In this document: in pieces, positions 18,797-29,400 of the stretch
How positions within the stretch are numbered: the first letter of the stretch is position 1
How the letters are laid out: every line of letters begins with the position of its first letter
From: Clostridiaceae bacterium Marseille-Q4143
GTDB lineage: Bacteria > Bacillota > Clostridia > Lachnospirales > Lachnospiraceae
DNA: 64,000 nucleotides
NCBI GenBank assembly: GCA_018228645.1
Contig: CP073693.1
Location: 1,926,253 to 1,990,252 of the forward strand
Direction: 5' to 3'
Translations under genes and position numbers: made by a program
The notes under the pieces: model-generated
What the model was told of the DNA's origin: nothing
Seen by the model: the letters and a program-made list of their open reading frames with translations, nothing else
Databases searched by the model: none

Positions 18797-20356
18797 TTGA
18801 AGAAAAAAGCGTTGATCATCGGTGCAGGACCGGCAGGTCTTACCGCAGCATATGAATTATTAAAAAGAGGAGATGACATCGAAGTCGTGGTTTTTGAAGA
18901 GAGCGACTGTTTTGGAGGCATTTCCCGTACGGTGGAATATAAAGGAAACCGGATGGATATGGGCGGACATCGTTTTTTCTCCAAGATTCCGGAGGTCAAT
19001 GTATGGTGGGATCAGATGCTTCCGATGCAGGGCGCGCCCAGCTATGATGATCTGGAACTTGACAGGGAAGTGCCACTGGAGAAGAACGGTCCGGACCCGG
19101 AGAAGGAAGATCGGGTTATGCTGACCAGACATCGGGTATCCCGTATTCTTTTTGATGACAAATTTTATGATTATCCAGTATCTTTAAAGCTGGAAACACT
19201 GAAAAATATGGGAATCTTTACCACGATGAAGGTAGGATTCAGTTATCTGGCATCCCTGCTTCACAAGAGACCGGACGACAATCTGGAAAATTTTTATATT
19301 AATCGATTTGGCAAGAAGCTGTATTCCATGTTTTTTGAATATTATACGGAGAATCTTTGGGGACGTCATCCAAGAGAGATTGATGCATCCTGGGGTGCGC
19401 AGCGTGTCAAGGGTTTGTCTATTGTAGCGATCCTTCAGGATATTTTTGGGAAGATTTTCAACCAGAAAAACCGGAAGGTGGAGACTTCTCTTATTGAGCA
19501 GTTCAAATATCCGAAACTGGGGCCGGGAGAACTCTGGGAGGTAACGGCATCAGAAGTGGAGAAGATGGGTGGCACTATCATTAAAGGAGCAAAGGTAACG
19601 AAGCTCCATAAAGATGAGAACAATATGCTGACGGGTCTTATTTATGAAAAAGATGGTACAGAGCAGAAAATGAGCGGAGACGTGATCATTTCTTCTATGC
19701 CGGTCAAAGATCTGGTGGGTGGTATGAACGATGTGCCGGAGACTCCTGCAAGAATTGCCAAAGGGCTTCCGTATCGTGACTACATGACGCTCGGTGTACT
19801 GGTTCCGAAGATCAAACTGAAGAATAAGACAAAGATGAAGACGGTTGGAAATATCGTTCCGGATTGCTGGGTTTATGTGCAGGACCGCCGTGTAAAGATG
19901 GGACGTTTCCAGATTTACAATAATTGGTCTCCGTATATGGTAAAAGATCTGGAGCATACTGTGTGGATCGGACTGGAATACTTTGTCAACGAGGGTGATG
20001 AGTTCTGGAACATGACAGAGGAAGCATTCTCGAAATTTGGTGTGGATGAGATGGTGAAATTAGGTCTCATCGACAGTGCGGATGAAGTACTGGACAGCCA
20101 TATGGAGCGTGTGAAGAAAGCATATCCGGCTTATTTTGATACCTATGATGAGATGGATACACTGATCGAGTATCTGAATACCATTCCGAATCTGTACTGT
20201 GTAGGACGTAATGGACAGCATCGGTACAACAATATCGATCACTCCATGGTAACTTCTTTTGAGGCAGTGAAGAATATTCTCTCCGGAGAGGCTGACAAAT
20301 CCAATGTCTGGAATGTCAACACGGAAAAAGAATACCATGAGGAAAGCAAAGCTTGA
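18797..20356 (+). CDS. FAD-dependent oxidoreductase, UDP-galactopyranose-mutase-like
   Basis: The 519-residue protein begins with the dinucleotide-binding motif [16 protein letters not shown] followed by an FAD-contact segment ([26 protein letters not shown]). It ends with [22 protein letters not shown], the FAD-binding close typical of the UDP-galactopyranose-mutase/protoporphyrinogen-oxidase group. Proteins of this type in actinobacteria and Firmicutes are annotated as NAD(P)/FAD-dependent oxidoreductases of surface polysaccharide metabolism. A true mutase is usually about 370-400 residues, so the exact reaction is open. The TTG start is preceded by AGGAGG (18784-18789). Confidence 0.8.
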   Translation: MKKKALIIGAGPAGLTAAYELLKRGDDIEVVVFEESDCFGGISRTVEYKGNRMDMGGHRFFSKIPEVNVWWDQMLPMQGAPSYDDLELDREVPLEKNGPDPEKEDRVMLTRHRVSRILFDDKFYDYPVSLKLETLKNMGIFTTMKVGFSYLASLLHKRPDDNLENFYINRFGKKLYSMFFEYYTENLWGRHPREIDASWGAQRVKGLSIVAILQDIFGKIFNQKNRKVETSLIEQFKYPKLGPGELWEVTASEVEKMGGTIIKGAKVTKLHKDENNMLTGLIYEKDGTEQKMSGDVIISSMPVKDLVGGMNDVPETPARIAKGLPYRDYMTLGVLVPKIKLKNKTKMKTVGNIVPDCWVYVQDRRVKMGRFQIYNNWSPYMVKDLEHTVWIGLEYFVNEGDEFWNMTEEAFSKFGVDEMVKLGLIDSADEVLDSHMERVKKAYPAYFDTYDEMDTLIEYLNTIPNLYCVGRNGQHRYNNIDHSMVTSFEAVKNILSGEADKSNVWNVNTEKEYHEESKA

Positions 20357-20381
20357 CAAAATCCGCTAAATTTCATATTCT
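20353..20381 (+). promoter_or_regulatory. Promoter of the cysE-cysS operon
   Basis: TTGACA (20353-20358) and TATTCT (20376-20381) are exactly 17 bases apart. The -35 box overlaps the stop codon of the flavoprotein gene. The T-box leader begins just downstream. Confidence 0.82.
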
Positions 20382-20391
20382 ATAGAAAGAA

Positions 20392-20642
20392 TTGAGTAAA
20401 TGCGTGGAACGGATAGAGTAATCTGCCCAGAGCCATCAGAGAGGAATTGCCACCGGCTGAAAGCAATTTCGGGCTGCTGAAGAGGAAAGTGCATCCGGGA
20501 GCAGACAGGAGGAACTTCTTCTCAGTATTCCTGTACGCATGGCACACGTTACGTGCATGGAGTGGGAAAGGTGAACTGCCTTTTTCAGTAGAGTGGAACC
20601 ACGGATACCTTCGTCTCTATATTGGAGACGGAGGTTTTTTTG
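20392..20642 (+). promoter_or_regulatory. T-box leader for cysteine in front of cysE-cysS
   Basis: The motifs appear in order: AGAGTAA near 20416, distal AGAGAGG near 20440, GGCTGAAAG near 20456, then a GAAAG-TGC-A specifier context with the Cys codon TGC at 20491-20493, and the T-box GAGTGGAACCACGG at 20591-20604. The TGC specifier agrees with the downstream genes for cysteine synthesis and charging. The variant core (GTGGAACCAC) is a known alternative of GGTGGNACC. The leader ends in a terminator. Confidence 0.88.
20608..20641 (+). terminator. T-box terminator hairpin (cysE)
   Basis: CCTTCGTCTC (20608-20617) pairs with GAGACGGAGG (20625-20634) with one G-T pair and is followed by seven T residues. 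Confidence 0.88.
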
Positions 20643-20682
20643 TATCATTAAAAATCAGGGAAAAAGAGGAAGTAGAGCAATT

Positions 20683-21348
20683 ATGGGAATCATCAGTTAT
20701 GTAAAAGAGGAGATTGCGGTGATTCGGGAACGGGACCCGGCAATTAAGTCGAATATGGAAGTCTTTCTGTATCCGACTTTTCATGCGATCCTGAAATATC
20801 GACTCGCACATAAGCTGTATCAGAGAAAACATTATTTCTGGGCCAGATGGATTTCACAGCGGACCGCCAGAAAGACCGGAATCGAGATTCACCCGGGTGC
20901 AACTATCGGAAAGGGACTTTTCATTGACCATGGAACTGGTGTGGTCATCGGTGAGACCGCAATTCTGGGCGATAATGTAACTCTGTATCAGGGTGTGACC
21001 CTTGGTGGTACGGGAAAAGAACATGGAAAGCGCCATCCGACGCTGGAAGACAATGTTATGGTCAGTGCCGGTGCCAAGATCTTAGGATCATTTACCATTG
21101 GCGAGAATTCCAAAGTAGGAGCCGGAAGTGTGGTACTGCAGCCGGTGCCGCCCAACTGTACGGTAGTCGGTGTTCCTGGGCGCATCGTAAAGAAAGACAA
21201 TGTGAGAATTCCGAGAACGGATCTGGATCAGGTGGATCTTCCGGACCCGGTACTGGATGCAATTTCAGAATTACGTGAAGAAAACAACAAATTACGCGAA
21301 GAATTGGAAATACTGAAAAAAGAAATCAAAGGAGGAAATGTACAGTGA
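20683..21348 (+). CDS. cysE: Serine O-acetyltransferase
   Basis: CysE acetylates serine, the first step of cysteine synthesis. The 221-residue protein has the left-handed hexapeptide-repeat core ([40 protein letters not shown]) with the catalytic HGTGVVIGE and a [12 protein letters not shown] loop. A C-terminal coiled coil (about 195-220) is an extension. An in-frame start at 20593 lies inside the T-box; ATG 20683 follows AGAGGAAG and fits the family start. The stop overlaps the GTG start of cysS. Confidence 0.93.
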   Translation: MGIISYVKEEIAVIRERDPAIKSNMEVFLYPTFHAILKYRLAHKLYQRKHYFWARWISQRTARKTGIEIHPGATIGKGLFIDHGTGVVIGETAILGDNVTLYQGVTLGGTGKEHGKRHPTLEDNVMVSAGAKILGSFTIGENSKVGAGSVVLQPVPPNCTVVGVPGRIVKKDNVRIPRTDLDQVDLPDPVLDAISELREENNKLREELEILKKEIKGGNVQ

Positions 21349-22754
21349 TTCGCATTTATAATACCTTATCCAAGAAGAAAGAAGACTTTGTGCCGTTAGA
21401 GGAAGGAAAGGTCCGCATGTATGTGTGCGGCCCAACTGTTTACAACTTTATCCATATCGGAAATGCACGCCCGATGATCGTGTTCGATACGGTTCGCCGT
21501 TATCTGGAGCACAAAGGATATGAGGTAAATTTCGTATCTAACTTTACGGATGTGGATGATAAGATCATTAAGAAAGCCATTGAGGAAGGCGTTCCGGCAG
21601 AAGAGATTTCCCAGCGTTATATTGCAGAGTGTAAGAAAGATATGGAAGGCATGAACATCAAACCGGCCACCACCCACCCGCTGGCGACTCAGGAGATCGG
21701 CGGCATGATTGAGATGATCTCAGAGCTGATCGAGAAGGGGTATGCTTACGAGAAAAATGGAACCGTTTACTATCGTACCCGTAAATTTGCAGAGTACGGA
21801 AAGCTTTCCCATAAAAATCTTGATGATCTGCAGGGAGGAAATCGTTCTCTCCTGGTATCCGGTGAGGATGAGAAGGAAGATCCGCTGGATTTCGTTCTCT
21901 GGAAACCGAAGAAAGAGGGCGAGCCGGCATGGCAGTCTCCGTGGGGCGAGGGCCGTCCGGGATGGCACATTGAGTGCTCTGTCATGTCCAAGAAATATCT
22001 GGGTGAGCAGATCGATATTCATGGTGGCGGAGAGGATCTGATCTTCCCTCATCATGAGAATGAGATTGCCCAGAGTGAGGCATGCTCTGGAAAATGCTTC
22101 TCCAGATACTGGATGCACAATGCATTCCTGAACATTGACAACCGCAAAATGTCAAAATCCCTTGGAAATTTCTTTACTGTTCGTGAGATCGGTGAGAAAT
22201 ACGATCTGCAGGTACTGCGTTTCTTCATGCTGAATGCACATTACAGAAGTCCGCTGAATTTTAGTGCTGATCTGATGGAATCTTCAAAGAACGCACTGGA
22301 AAGAATCCTGACCGCTGTTGAAAACCTGAAATATGTGGCAGAGCATGCATCACTGCAGGAGATGACCGAAGAGGAAGTTCTGAAATTGGAAGAGACAAAG
22401 AAATTCGAGGAGAATTTTGATGATTCCATGGATGATGATTTCAATACCGCAGACGCTATTGCAGCTGTTTTTGATCTGGTCAAATTTGCAAATACCAATG
22501 TGGCAGAAGGTTCCAGCAAGGCATTTGCGGATGCGTTGAGAGGGAAAATCCAGAGCTTGTGCGATATTCTTGGTATTATTACAGAAAAGAAAGCGGAACT
22601 TCTGGATGCTGATATCGAGCAGCTCATTGAAGAGCGTCAGGCAGCCAGAAAGGCTAAGAACTTTGCGAGAGCAGATGAGATCCGTAATGAGCTTCTTGAG
22701 AAGGGAATCGTTCTGGAAGACACCCGTGAAGGAGTAAAATGGAAGAGAGCATAA
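21345..22754 (+). CDS. cysS: Cysteinyl-tRNA synthetase
   Basis: CysRS charges tRNA-Cys. The 469-residue protein has the HIGH motif in [13 protein letters not shown], zinc ligands in CGPTVYN and [14 protein letters not shown], and the KMSKS motif in [11 protein letters not shown]. It starts with GTG at 21345, 8 bases after GGAGGA (21331-21336), and overlaps the cysE stop as GTGA. The T-box upstream of cysE controls both. Its own 3' end overlaps mrnC by 16 bases. Confidence 0.97.
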   Translation: MIRIYNTLSKKKEDFVPLEEGKVRMYVCGPTVYNFIHIGNARPMIVFDTVRRYLEHKGYEVNFVSNFTDVDDKIIKKAIEEGVPAEEISQRYIAECKKDMEGMNIKPATTHPLATQEIGGMIEMISELIEKGYAYEKNGTVYYRTRKFAEYGKLSHKNLDDLQGGNRSLLVSGEDEKEDPLDFVLWKPKKEGEPAWQSPWGEGRPGWHIECSVMSKKYLGEQIDIHGGGEDLIFPHHENEIAQSEACSGKCFSRYWMHNAFLNIDNRKMSKSLGNFFTVREIGEKYDLQVLRFFMLNAHYRSPLNFSADLMESSKNALERILTAVENLKYVAEHASLQEMTEEEVLKLEETKKFEENFDDSMDDDFNTADAIAAVFDLVKFANTNVAEGSSKAFADALRGKIQSLCDILGIITEKKAELLDADIEQLIEERQAARKAKNFARADEIRNELLEKGIVLEDTREGVKWKRA

Positions 22755-23170
22755 AATATTTAAAAGAGCAGTTTGATCTGCAGCCGGTGGATATCCGCAC
22801 CTATTCACCGGTGGTGCTCGCCTATATAGGAGATGCAGTCTATGAACTGGTGATCCGTACGATTTTGGTGGATCAGGGAAATCGACAGGCGAATACACTT
22901 CATAAAAAGGCGAGTACTTATGTCAAGGCATCTGCACAGGCTGCCATGGCAGAAGCATTTCTTCCGGAACTGACGGAGGAGGAGCTTTCCTATTTTAAAC
23001 GCGGCAGAAATGCAAAGACGGTCAGCATGGCAAAACATGCGACCATGCATGATTACCGCCATGCGACGGGTTTTGAGGCGCTGATGGGATATCTGTATCT
23101 GACGGATCAGATGAAGCGCATGATTGATCTGATTAAAATCGGTATGGAACGTACAGGAGGAACCCCATGA
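22739..23170 (+). CDS. mrnC: Mini-ribonuclease III
   Basis: The 143-residue protein is an RNase III catalytic domain without a double-stranded RNA-binding domain, with the signature SPVVLAYIGDAVYELVIRTIL near residue 22. Mini-III matures 23S rRNA ends. It overlaps cysS by 16 bases and rlmB by 4 bases (ATGA), so the operon is tightly coupled; the same order occurs in B. subtilis. Confidence 0.93.
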   Translation: MEESIKYLKEQFDLQPVDIRTYSPVVLAYIGDAVYELVIRTILVDQGNRQANTLHKKASTYVKASAQAAMAEAFLPELTEEELSYFKRGRNAKTVSMAKHATMHDYRHATGFEALMGYLYLTDQMKRMIDLIKIGMERTGGTP

Positions 23171-23907
23171 GATATGAAGAACTGACCATCGAGGGCCGAA
23201 ATGCGGTCATGGAAGCTTTCCGCTCAGGCAAGACCATCGACAAGCTCTTTGTGCTGAAAAATTGTCAGGATGGCCCGGTAAACAGTATTTTAAGAGAAGC
23301 CAGAAAACATGATGTAATTGTAAGCTTTGTGGCAAAAGAACGTCTGGATCAGATGTCAAAGACCGGAAAGCATCAGGGTGTCATTGCATCTGCTGCAGCC
23401 TATGAGTATGCAGAGGTAGAGGATATTTTAAATCTTGCACGGGAGAAGGGTGAACCGCCTTTTATCTTTCTGTTGGATAATATTGAGGATCCTCATAACC
23501 TGGGAGCGATTATCCGTACTGCCAATCTGGCAGGTGCTCACGGAGTCATTATCCCGAAACGTCATGCTGTGGGGCTGACGGCAACCGTAGCAAAGACGTC
23601 TGCAGGCGCCCTGAACTACACTCCGGTTGCGAAGGTGACGAATCTGGGTGCTACCATGGAAGAACTGAAGAAAGAAGGACTGTGGTTTGTCTGCGCGGAT
23701 ATGGGCGGAACGACCATGTACGACCTGAATCTGACGGGCCCGATTGGATTAGTTATTGGAAATGAAGGTGAAGGTGTAGGACGTCTGGTAAAAGAGAAGT
23801 GCGACTATGTGGCATCAATTCCCATGAAGGGGGATATCGACTCTCTGAACGCTTCTGTGGCAGCAGGCGTACTGGCCTATGAGATTGTAAGACAGAGGAT
23901 GAACTGA
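23167..23907 (+). CDS. rlmB: 23S rRNA (guanosine-2'-O)-methyltransferase, SpoU family
   Basis: The 246-residue protein has the three SPOUT/TrmH motifs: NLGAIIRTANLAGAHGVII, IGNEGEGVGRLVKEKCD and IPMKGDIDSLNASVAAGV, preceded by a SpoU substrate-binding domain. RlmB methylates G2251 (E. coli numbering) of 23S rRNA. It sits directly between mrnC and the sigma factor gene. The yacP/rae1 gene found between rlmB and sigH in B. subtilis is absent. Confidence 0.93.
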   Translation: MRYEELTIEGRNAVMEAFRSGKTIDKLFVLKNCQDGPVNSILREARKHDVIVSFVAKERLDQMSKTGKHQGVIASAAAYEYAEVEDILNLAREKGEPPFIFLLDNIEDPHNLGAIIRTANLAGAHGVIIPKRHAVGLTATVAKTSAGALNYTPVAKVTNLGATMEELKKEGLWFVCADMGGTTMYDLNLTGPIGLVIGNEGEGVGRLVKEKCDYVASIPMKGDIDSLNASVAAGVLAYEIVRQRMN

Positions 23908-23908
23908 T

Positions 23909-24499
23909 TTGAGAGCAGCATATCCTGAGATGACGGATAAGGAGCTGTTTGAACGGCTCGGCAGAGGGGAGTCCGAAGTGGCGGACTTCCTTCTGGAAAA
24001 ATATAAACCTATGGTAAAGAGGCAGGCCAGAACGCTGTATCTGATCGGCGGCGAAAACGAAGATCTGATCCAGGAGGGGATGATTGGTCTTTATAAAGCA
24101 ATCCGGACGTATCGTCCAGGAGAGAGTGCTTTTGCCAGTTATGCGCAAGTGTGCGTGAACAGGCAGATGTATACAGCGGTACAGGCTTCCGGCAGAAAGA
24201 AGCATGAACCGTTGAACGAATATATTTCCCTGAGTGAGGATTTGAATCTTTTTCTTCTCGATAACCCGGAGTCCAGAATGATTGCCCAGGAAAATATGGA
24301 GAAGAGATATCAGCTGATTGATAAGCAGCTCAGCAGTATGGAACGACAAGTGCTGAAACTTTATCTGGAAGGCGGCAGTTATGAGGAAATTGCCGAAGAA
24401 ATGGGCCGGTCTGAGAAGTCTGTCGACAACGCAATTCAACGTTTGAAAAAAAAGTTAAAAAAAGTTGAAAAAAGTGTTGACACTCAGGGTGCCCTGTGA
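23909..24499 (+). CDS. sigH: RNA polymerase sigma factor, SigH-like
   Basis: The 196-residue protein has region 2 (EDLIQEGMIGLYKAIRTYRPGESAFASYA) and region 4 (YEEIAEEMGRSEKSVDNAIQRLKKKL) of sigma-70 proteins. The sequence YxxMVKRQARTLYLIGGENEDLIQEG closely follows SigH of B. subtilis, and the gene order matches. SigH directs early sporulation or competence genes in relatives. It probably starts at TTG 23909, one base after the rlmB stop. The -35 box of the tRNA-Thr promoter lies inside its last codons. Confidence 0.86.
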   Translation: MRAAYPEMTDKELFERLGRGESEVADFLLEKYKPMVKRQARTLYLIGGENEDLIQEGMIGLYKAIRTYRPGESAFASYAQVCVNRQMYTAVQASGRKKHEPLNEYISLSEDLNLFLLDNPESRMIAQENMEKRYQLIDKQLSSMERQVLKLYLEGGSYEEIAEEMGRSEKSVDNAIQRLKKKLKKVEKSVDTQGAL

Positions 24500-24505
24500 T
24501 ATTAT
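24477..24505 (+). promoter_or_regulatory. Promoter of tRNA-Thr
   Basis: TTGACA (24477-24482) and TATTAT (24500-24505) are 17 bases apart; TATAAT is also present at 24503-24508 with a 20-base spacer. The -35 box overlaps the end of the sigma gene. Confidence 0.75.
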
Positions 24506-24538
24506 AATCAAGTCGCGAGCGCAAGCGACACAAAACAA

Positions 24539-24611
24539 GCTGCTGTGGCTCAGTCGGTAGAGCGTCGCATTGGTAGTGCGGAGGTCACGGGTCCGATTCC
24601 CGTCAGCAGCT
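24539..24611 (+). tRNA. tRNA-Thr (GGT)
   Basis: The cloverleaf is complete: acceptor GCTGCTG/CAGCAGC, D stem GCTC/GAGC, anticodon stem TCGCA/TGCGG with loop TTGGTAG (anticodon GGT), and T arm ACGGG-TCCGATT-CCCGT. CCA is not encoded. Confidence 0.93.
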
Positions 24612-24616
24612 TTGAG

Positions 24617-24648
24617 AGCGGAAATTCAACAGAATTTCCGCTTTTTTT
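24617..24648 (+). terminator. Terminator after tRNA-Thr
   Basis: AGCGGAAATTC (24617-24627) pairs perfectly with GAATTTCCGCT (24632-24642) and is followed by a run of T residues. Confidence 0.92.
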
Positions 24649-24659
24649 GTATCTGCTAC

Positions 24660-24689
24660 TTGCATGTTGGGAATAGCTTATGCTATGAT
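24660..24689 (+). promoter_or_regulatory. Likely promoter of glnS
   Basis: TTGCAT (24660-24665) and TATGAT (24684-24689) are 18 bases apart, 35 bases before the glnS start. Confidence 0.5.
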
Positions 24690-24723
24690 AAAAAACAGTT
24701 TTAAACCCGAGGAGGAACAAGTG

Positions 24724-26391
24724 ATGGAGAATGAAGTCGTTTCCAAGAATTTTATAGAGACAGAGATTGACAAAGACCTTGCAGAAGGCGTTTATGATAC
24801 CGTGCATACCCGCTTTCCGCCGGAGCCCAACGGATATCTGCACATTGGACATGCCAAGTCCATTCTGCTGAATTATGGACTGGCAAAAAAATATGGCGGA
24901 AAGTTCAACCTGCGTTTTGATGATACGAACCCGACCAAAGAGAAGACAGAGTTCGTAGAGGCCATCAAAGCCGATGTAAAATGGCTGGGGGCAGAATGGG
25001 ATGACAGACTGTTCTTTGCTTCTAATTATTTCCAGCAGATGTATGAGGCCGCTGTGAAGCTCATTAAGAAAGGAAAGGCTTATGTGTGCGACCTTTCTGC
25101 CGAGCAGATCAGAGAGTATCGTGGAACCCTGACTGAGCCGGGTAAGAACAGCCCTTACCGTGACCGCAGCGTAGAGGAGAACCTGCAGCTGTTTGAGGAC
25201 ATGAAGAACGGAAAATTTGCAGATGGAGAGAAAGTACTCCGTGCAAAGATCGATATGGCTTCTTCCAATATGAATATGAGAGATCCGGTTATTTACCGTG
25301 TGGCACATATGACTCATCACAATACCGGAGATGCATGGTGCATTTATCCGATGTACGATTTTGCTCATCCGATTGAGGATGCCATTGAGGGAATTACTCA
25401 TTCCATCTGTACGTTGGAGTTTGAGGATCACAGACCGTTATACGACTGGGTTGTAAGAGAACTCGAGTATCCGCAGCCGCCGCGTCAGATTGAGTTTGCA
25501 AAGCTGTACCTGACCAATGTGGTAACCGGTAAGCGTTACATTAAGAAGCTGGTAGAGGAAGGCGTAGTAGACGGATGGGATGATCCGCGTCTGGTATCCA
25601 TCGCAGCTCTTCGCCGCCGTGGATTTACACCGGAATCTATCCAGAAATTTGTAGAGCTTTGTGGCGTAGCGAAAGGACAGAGTTCCGTAGATTACGCAAT
25701 GCTGGAGTACTGCATCCGTGAGGATCTGAAGATGAAGAGATCCCGTATGATGGCAGTCCTTGATCCGATCAAACTGGTCATCGACAACTATCCGGAAGGA
25801 GAGGTTGAGTATCTGGATGCAGCTAATAATCTGGAGAATGAGGAACTGGGTTCCAGAAAGATTCCGTTCTGCAGAGAGCTGTATATCGAGAGAGACGATT
25901 TCATGGAGGAGCCGCCGAAAAAATATTTCCGTCTGTTCCCGGGGAATGAAGTGCGCCTGATGCATGCATATTTCGTAAAATGTGTAAGCTTTGAGAAGGA
26001 TGAGAATGGTAACGTAACGGTTGTTCACTGTACCTATGATCCAGAGACCAAGGCAGGAAGCGGATTTACCGGAAGAAAGGTCAAAGGAACGATTCACTGG
26101 GTTCCGGCACCTTATGCCGTGGATGCAGAGGTACGTCTTTATGAGAATCTGATTGATGAGGAGAAGGGTGTTTACAATGAGGATGGCTCCATGAACATCA
26201 ATCCGAATTCGCTGACCGTTGTACAGGCAAAATTGGAGCCAGCTCTGAAAGATGTGAAAGCATACGACAGCTTCCAGTTTGTAAGAAATGGTTTCTTCTG
26301 TGTAGATGCGAAAGATTCCAAAGAAGAAGCACTGGTATTTAACCGGATTGTATCTCTGAAGAGTTCTTTCAAATTGCCGAAAGCAGAATAA
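24724..26391 (+). CDS. glnS: Glutaminyl-tRNA synthetase
   Basis: The 555-residue protein is a class I GlnRS: HIGH-like [35 protein letters not shown]-type block [19 protein letters not shown], and a C-terminal beta-barrel anticodon domain. At the place of the E. coli MSKR loop it reads VVTGKRYIK, so the KMSKS lysine-rich signature is only partly kept. GlnRS is the direct route to Gln-tRNA; its presence suggests that GatCAB is not needed for glutamine here. The chosen ATG 24724 follows GAGGAGG (24709-24715); an in-frame upstream start at 24664 overlaps the promoter. Confidence 0.93.
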   Translation: MENEVVSKNFIETEIDKDLAEGVYDTVHTRFPPEPNGYLHIGHAKSILLNYGLAKKYGGKFNLRFDDTNPTKEKTEFVEAIKADVKWLGAEWDDRLFFASNYFQQMYEAAVKLIKKGKAYVCDLSAEQIREYRGTLTEPGKNSPYRDRSVEENLQLFEDMKNGKFADGEKVLRAKIDMASSNMNMRDPVIYRVAHMTHHNTGDAWCIYPMYDFAHPIEDAIEGITHSICTLEFEDHRPLYDWVVRELEYPQPPRQIEFAKLYLTNVVTGKRYIKKLVEEGVVDGWDDPRLVSIAALRRRGFTPESIQKFVELCGVAKGQSSVDYAMLEYCIREDLKMKRSRMMAVLDPIKLVIDNYPEGEVEYLDAANNLENEELGSRKIPFCRELYIERDDFMEEPPKKYFRLFPGNEVRLMHAYFVKCVSFEKDENGNVTVVHCTYDPETKAGSGFTGRKVKGTIHWVPAPYAVDAEVRLYENLIDEEKGVYNEDGSMNINPNSLTVVQAKLEPALKDVKAYDSFQFVRNGFFCVDAKDSKEEALVFNRIVSLKSSFKLPKAE

Positions 26392-26404
26392 ATAAAATAA
26401 CAGG

Positions 26405-26437
26405 GGGATCGCTGCAAGGGTGCAGTGGTCCCTTTTT
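26405..26437 (+). terminator. Terminator after glnS
   Basis: GGGATCGCTGCA (26405-26416) pairs with TGCAGTGGTCCC (26421-26432), with two G-T pairs, and is followed by TTTTT. Confidence 0.82.
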
Positions 26438-26461
26438 GAGGAAAATGAGGAGCAACAACAA

Positions 26462-29400
26462 ATGAAAAGAAAAATGTGGATGAGAGCACTGGCCCTGCTG
26501 ACAGCCATAGCAGCTGTCATGACGGATTCAGGAATGGTTTATGCGGGAGAAGCAGTTCAGGCACAGCAGGAAGTTTCTGAAGAAAACGAAACGACAGTGG
26601 TCGAACCGGAGATTGTGGAATCGGAAAACACAGAGTCAGAGAGCACAGGATCAGAAAACACAGAGTCAGAGAGCACAGGATCAGAAAACATAGAGGAAGA
26701 GAGCGAACTGCCGGAAACAGATGTGGTGGCCGAGATGAATGATTCTGGTGAAGATTTCGTAGAATCAGAGCCGATGACAGAAGAGAAAACGTGGCATCCG
26801 ACTTTCTGGGACGTGTCAGAATGGGAAGACCATGTTGATCTTCAGTGGCCGGTTGTCGGAGAAGTGAATGGTGTTGAAGATAAACCGGATGCTTATACGG
26901 AGTATTATGGAAATCAGCTGGAGGATGAGCTGGCAGTCAGTCTCTATGAAAGTTTGAATACAGATGAGCAGAAGGAAACAGACTTGGGGAGTTTTCTGAC
27001 AGAAACACAGAATTTGGAAGAATATGATCAGCTCATGGAAGAACAGTTGAACGCAGCGCAGCAGGCATTTAATGCGTTTTTACTGGATGAGACCGACTGG
27101 ACAATAGAAGAATTAAAAAACTGTACATTACAGCTTTATTTTGCAGGAAGTAAAAACGAAGAAGGACAGGCAGAATGGTCTGTAACGGGAAAATGGAATT
27201 TTTCGGCGAAAGACGGGGAGGAAGGCGAAGAAAAACAGCCATCACAGGAAGAAGAGGCAAGGCAGTATCGTGCCAGATGTCTGGAAGAAGAAACTCCCTG
27301 TGTACTGACCGTCAGCGTGGAAGACGAAGAACTGGTATTTCAGGATATGGCACCGAATGAAGATGGAGTATGGCAGATTGTATATCCGAAAGCTGAAGTT
27401 GAAGAACTGGAAGAGTCTGAAGAGCCTCAGGAATCCATGGAGCAGGTCAGTACACTGGAGGAAGTGCAGATGGCAAAACCGGTTGCAGATGCTGAGATTA
27501 CAATTGAAGAAAAGCAGACCACAGAAGAAGCGAAGCCTGAGGAGACAGAGGAGAATACTTTCAATGATTCCGAAATTGCAGTGCAGGATGCAGTGGCAGA
27601 GTCTGCAGTGGCAGAACCAACGGCGACAGAACCGGCTTTGATGAATGTAGTTGTATCAGGAGTGAAAACACAAACATATACAGGCAGTGAAGTAATGCCT
27701 AAAATGACTGTGAAAGATATTTCGACGGGCAAAAAACTGAAGCAGGGAAAAGAGTATACAGTCTCCTATGAGAATAATGTCAATGCCGGAACTGCGACTG
27801 CGGTGATCCGTGGAATAGACGGAAGCGGTTATAGTGGTGTGCTGCGTGTGGATTTCACAATTGAGCCGCAGAATATTGCGAAGAAAGTAAAAATCAGCGT
27901 GATTGGAAAAAAGTTTCTTTACACAGGGAAGGAACTGACCCCGGAAGTATCTGCATCTTATAATCGGAGGGGACTGACAAATGGCGTTGATTATCAGTTG
28001 TCTTATCAGAATAATATAGCAAAGGGCACCGCACAGATTGTTGTCAGCGGTCAGGGCAATTACAGCGGAAATAAAATTGTGAAATTTAAAATCACAGGAC
28101 CGAAAATAAAAGATGCCACAGTGAGTCTTGAAAACGGTTCGGGTGTATTTCAGGGAGCTTATGATTATCCAACCGTGAAAGTCAGCTATGCCGGAAGAGA
28201 CTGTGTGGAGGGGACGGATTATACAGTAAAATATCCGACAAGATTAAAGGCTGGAAAAAACACAATTCTGGTGAAAGGGTTCAAAAACTTTTCGGGTTCT
28301 ATGAAGCTGGTGTATACACTTGGCCAGGCATCCATGGAAAAAGTAAAAGTATCGATTCCTTATGCATGGCAGTATACGAAGAAAAAGGTGAAAGCAAATC
28401 CGAGCAGTGTGAAATTAAATGGAGAGAATCTGACCTTAAAGAAGGACTACACCATTAAATATTACGCAAAAGCGACCGGGAGGACCCTTTCAACGATAAA
28501 GGATGAAGGGGAGTATCAGATTCTTTTGATCGGTAAAGGCAGTTATACAGGAACAAAGACACTGGATATCTGTGTGACCAGTGATCAGAATATTCTCGCC
28601 AATAATTATGACAGTGGATGGGAACCCGAACCGGAGCCAGAACCAGAGCAGCCGTCCACTCCGGCAGAGAATCCGACAGTGACTCTGGAAGATACTGTGT
28701 ATGAAGAAAATGCAGTTCCGGCAGATCATGACCGATACTGGGGATATTATGAACAGTACAAGATTACATCCAAAAAGGGAATTCAGGGTACTTCTGCTTA
28801 TACAGAAGATTTGGGAGTTCAGCATGTACTTCTGAATGTAGATATGGCTGACCTGATCAGTACAGCACCGAAAGATGGTTATGTTCCATACACTTATAAG
28901 GGCAAGACTTATTACTTCGGGGATCTCATTGCTCTGAAAGATACAATCTATTATCTGCATGGATGGGGAAGCAAAGCAGAAAACCCATATGGCATTAATC
29001 ACATGAGAAATGTAACGCTGGTACTGCTTATGAGCTGGAAAGATGAGCTTTCTTATCTGATTCATCCATCAGCAAGAAAGAAAGGCGCAGCGCCTTATTA
29101 TGCATTAAATATGCAGGATGAAAATGCCAGAGATACCTTCGAAGCATTGTTCCGCTATATGGGGGAGTGGTTGGGCCAGTATAAGACACGTGTCAGCAAC
29201 TGGACTCTCGGAAATGAAGTAAACAGCTGTAAAGAATGGAACTATTCAGGCAGCATGTCACTGAATCAATGTGTGGAAAATTACGCAAAGGCTTTTCAGC
29301 TGCTTTATAAAGGAGTAAAGAGGACAGCGACCAGTTCCAGAGTCTTTATTTCCCTTGATCATTGCTGGACAGCATCGGTAGCAGGACACAGCGGAAAAGC

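Noticed and set aside
18797..20356. Calling the flavoprotein glf (UDP-galactopyranose mutase)
   Set aside because: It is more than 100 residues longer than true mutases and the substrate residues could not be confirmed, so no symbol was given.
20593..20682. In-frame extension of cysE through the leader
   Set aside because: The sequence is the T-box and terminator; ATG 20683 has the ribosome site.
25438..26520. 360-residue reading frame on the minus strand opposite glnS
   Set aside because: It mirrors the codon pattern of glnS, has no ribosome site and shows no protein family; it is a shadow.
26621..26690. Short tandem repeats that could suggest a CRISPR array
   Set aside because: The units are directly adjacent with no spacers and are in frame within a coding gene.
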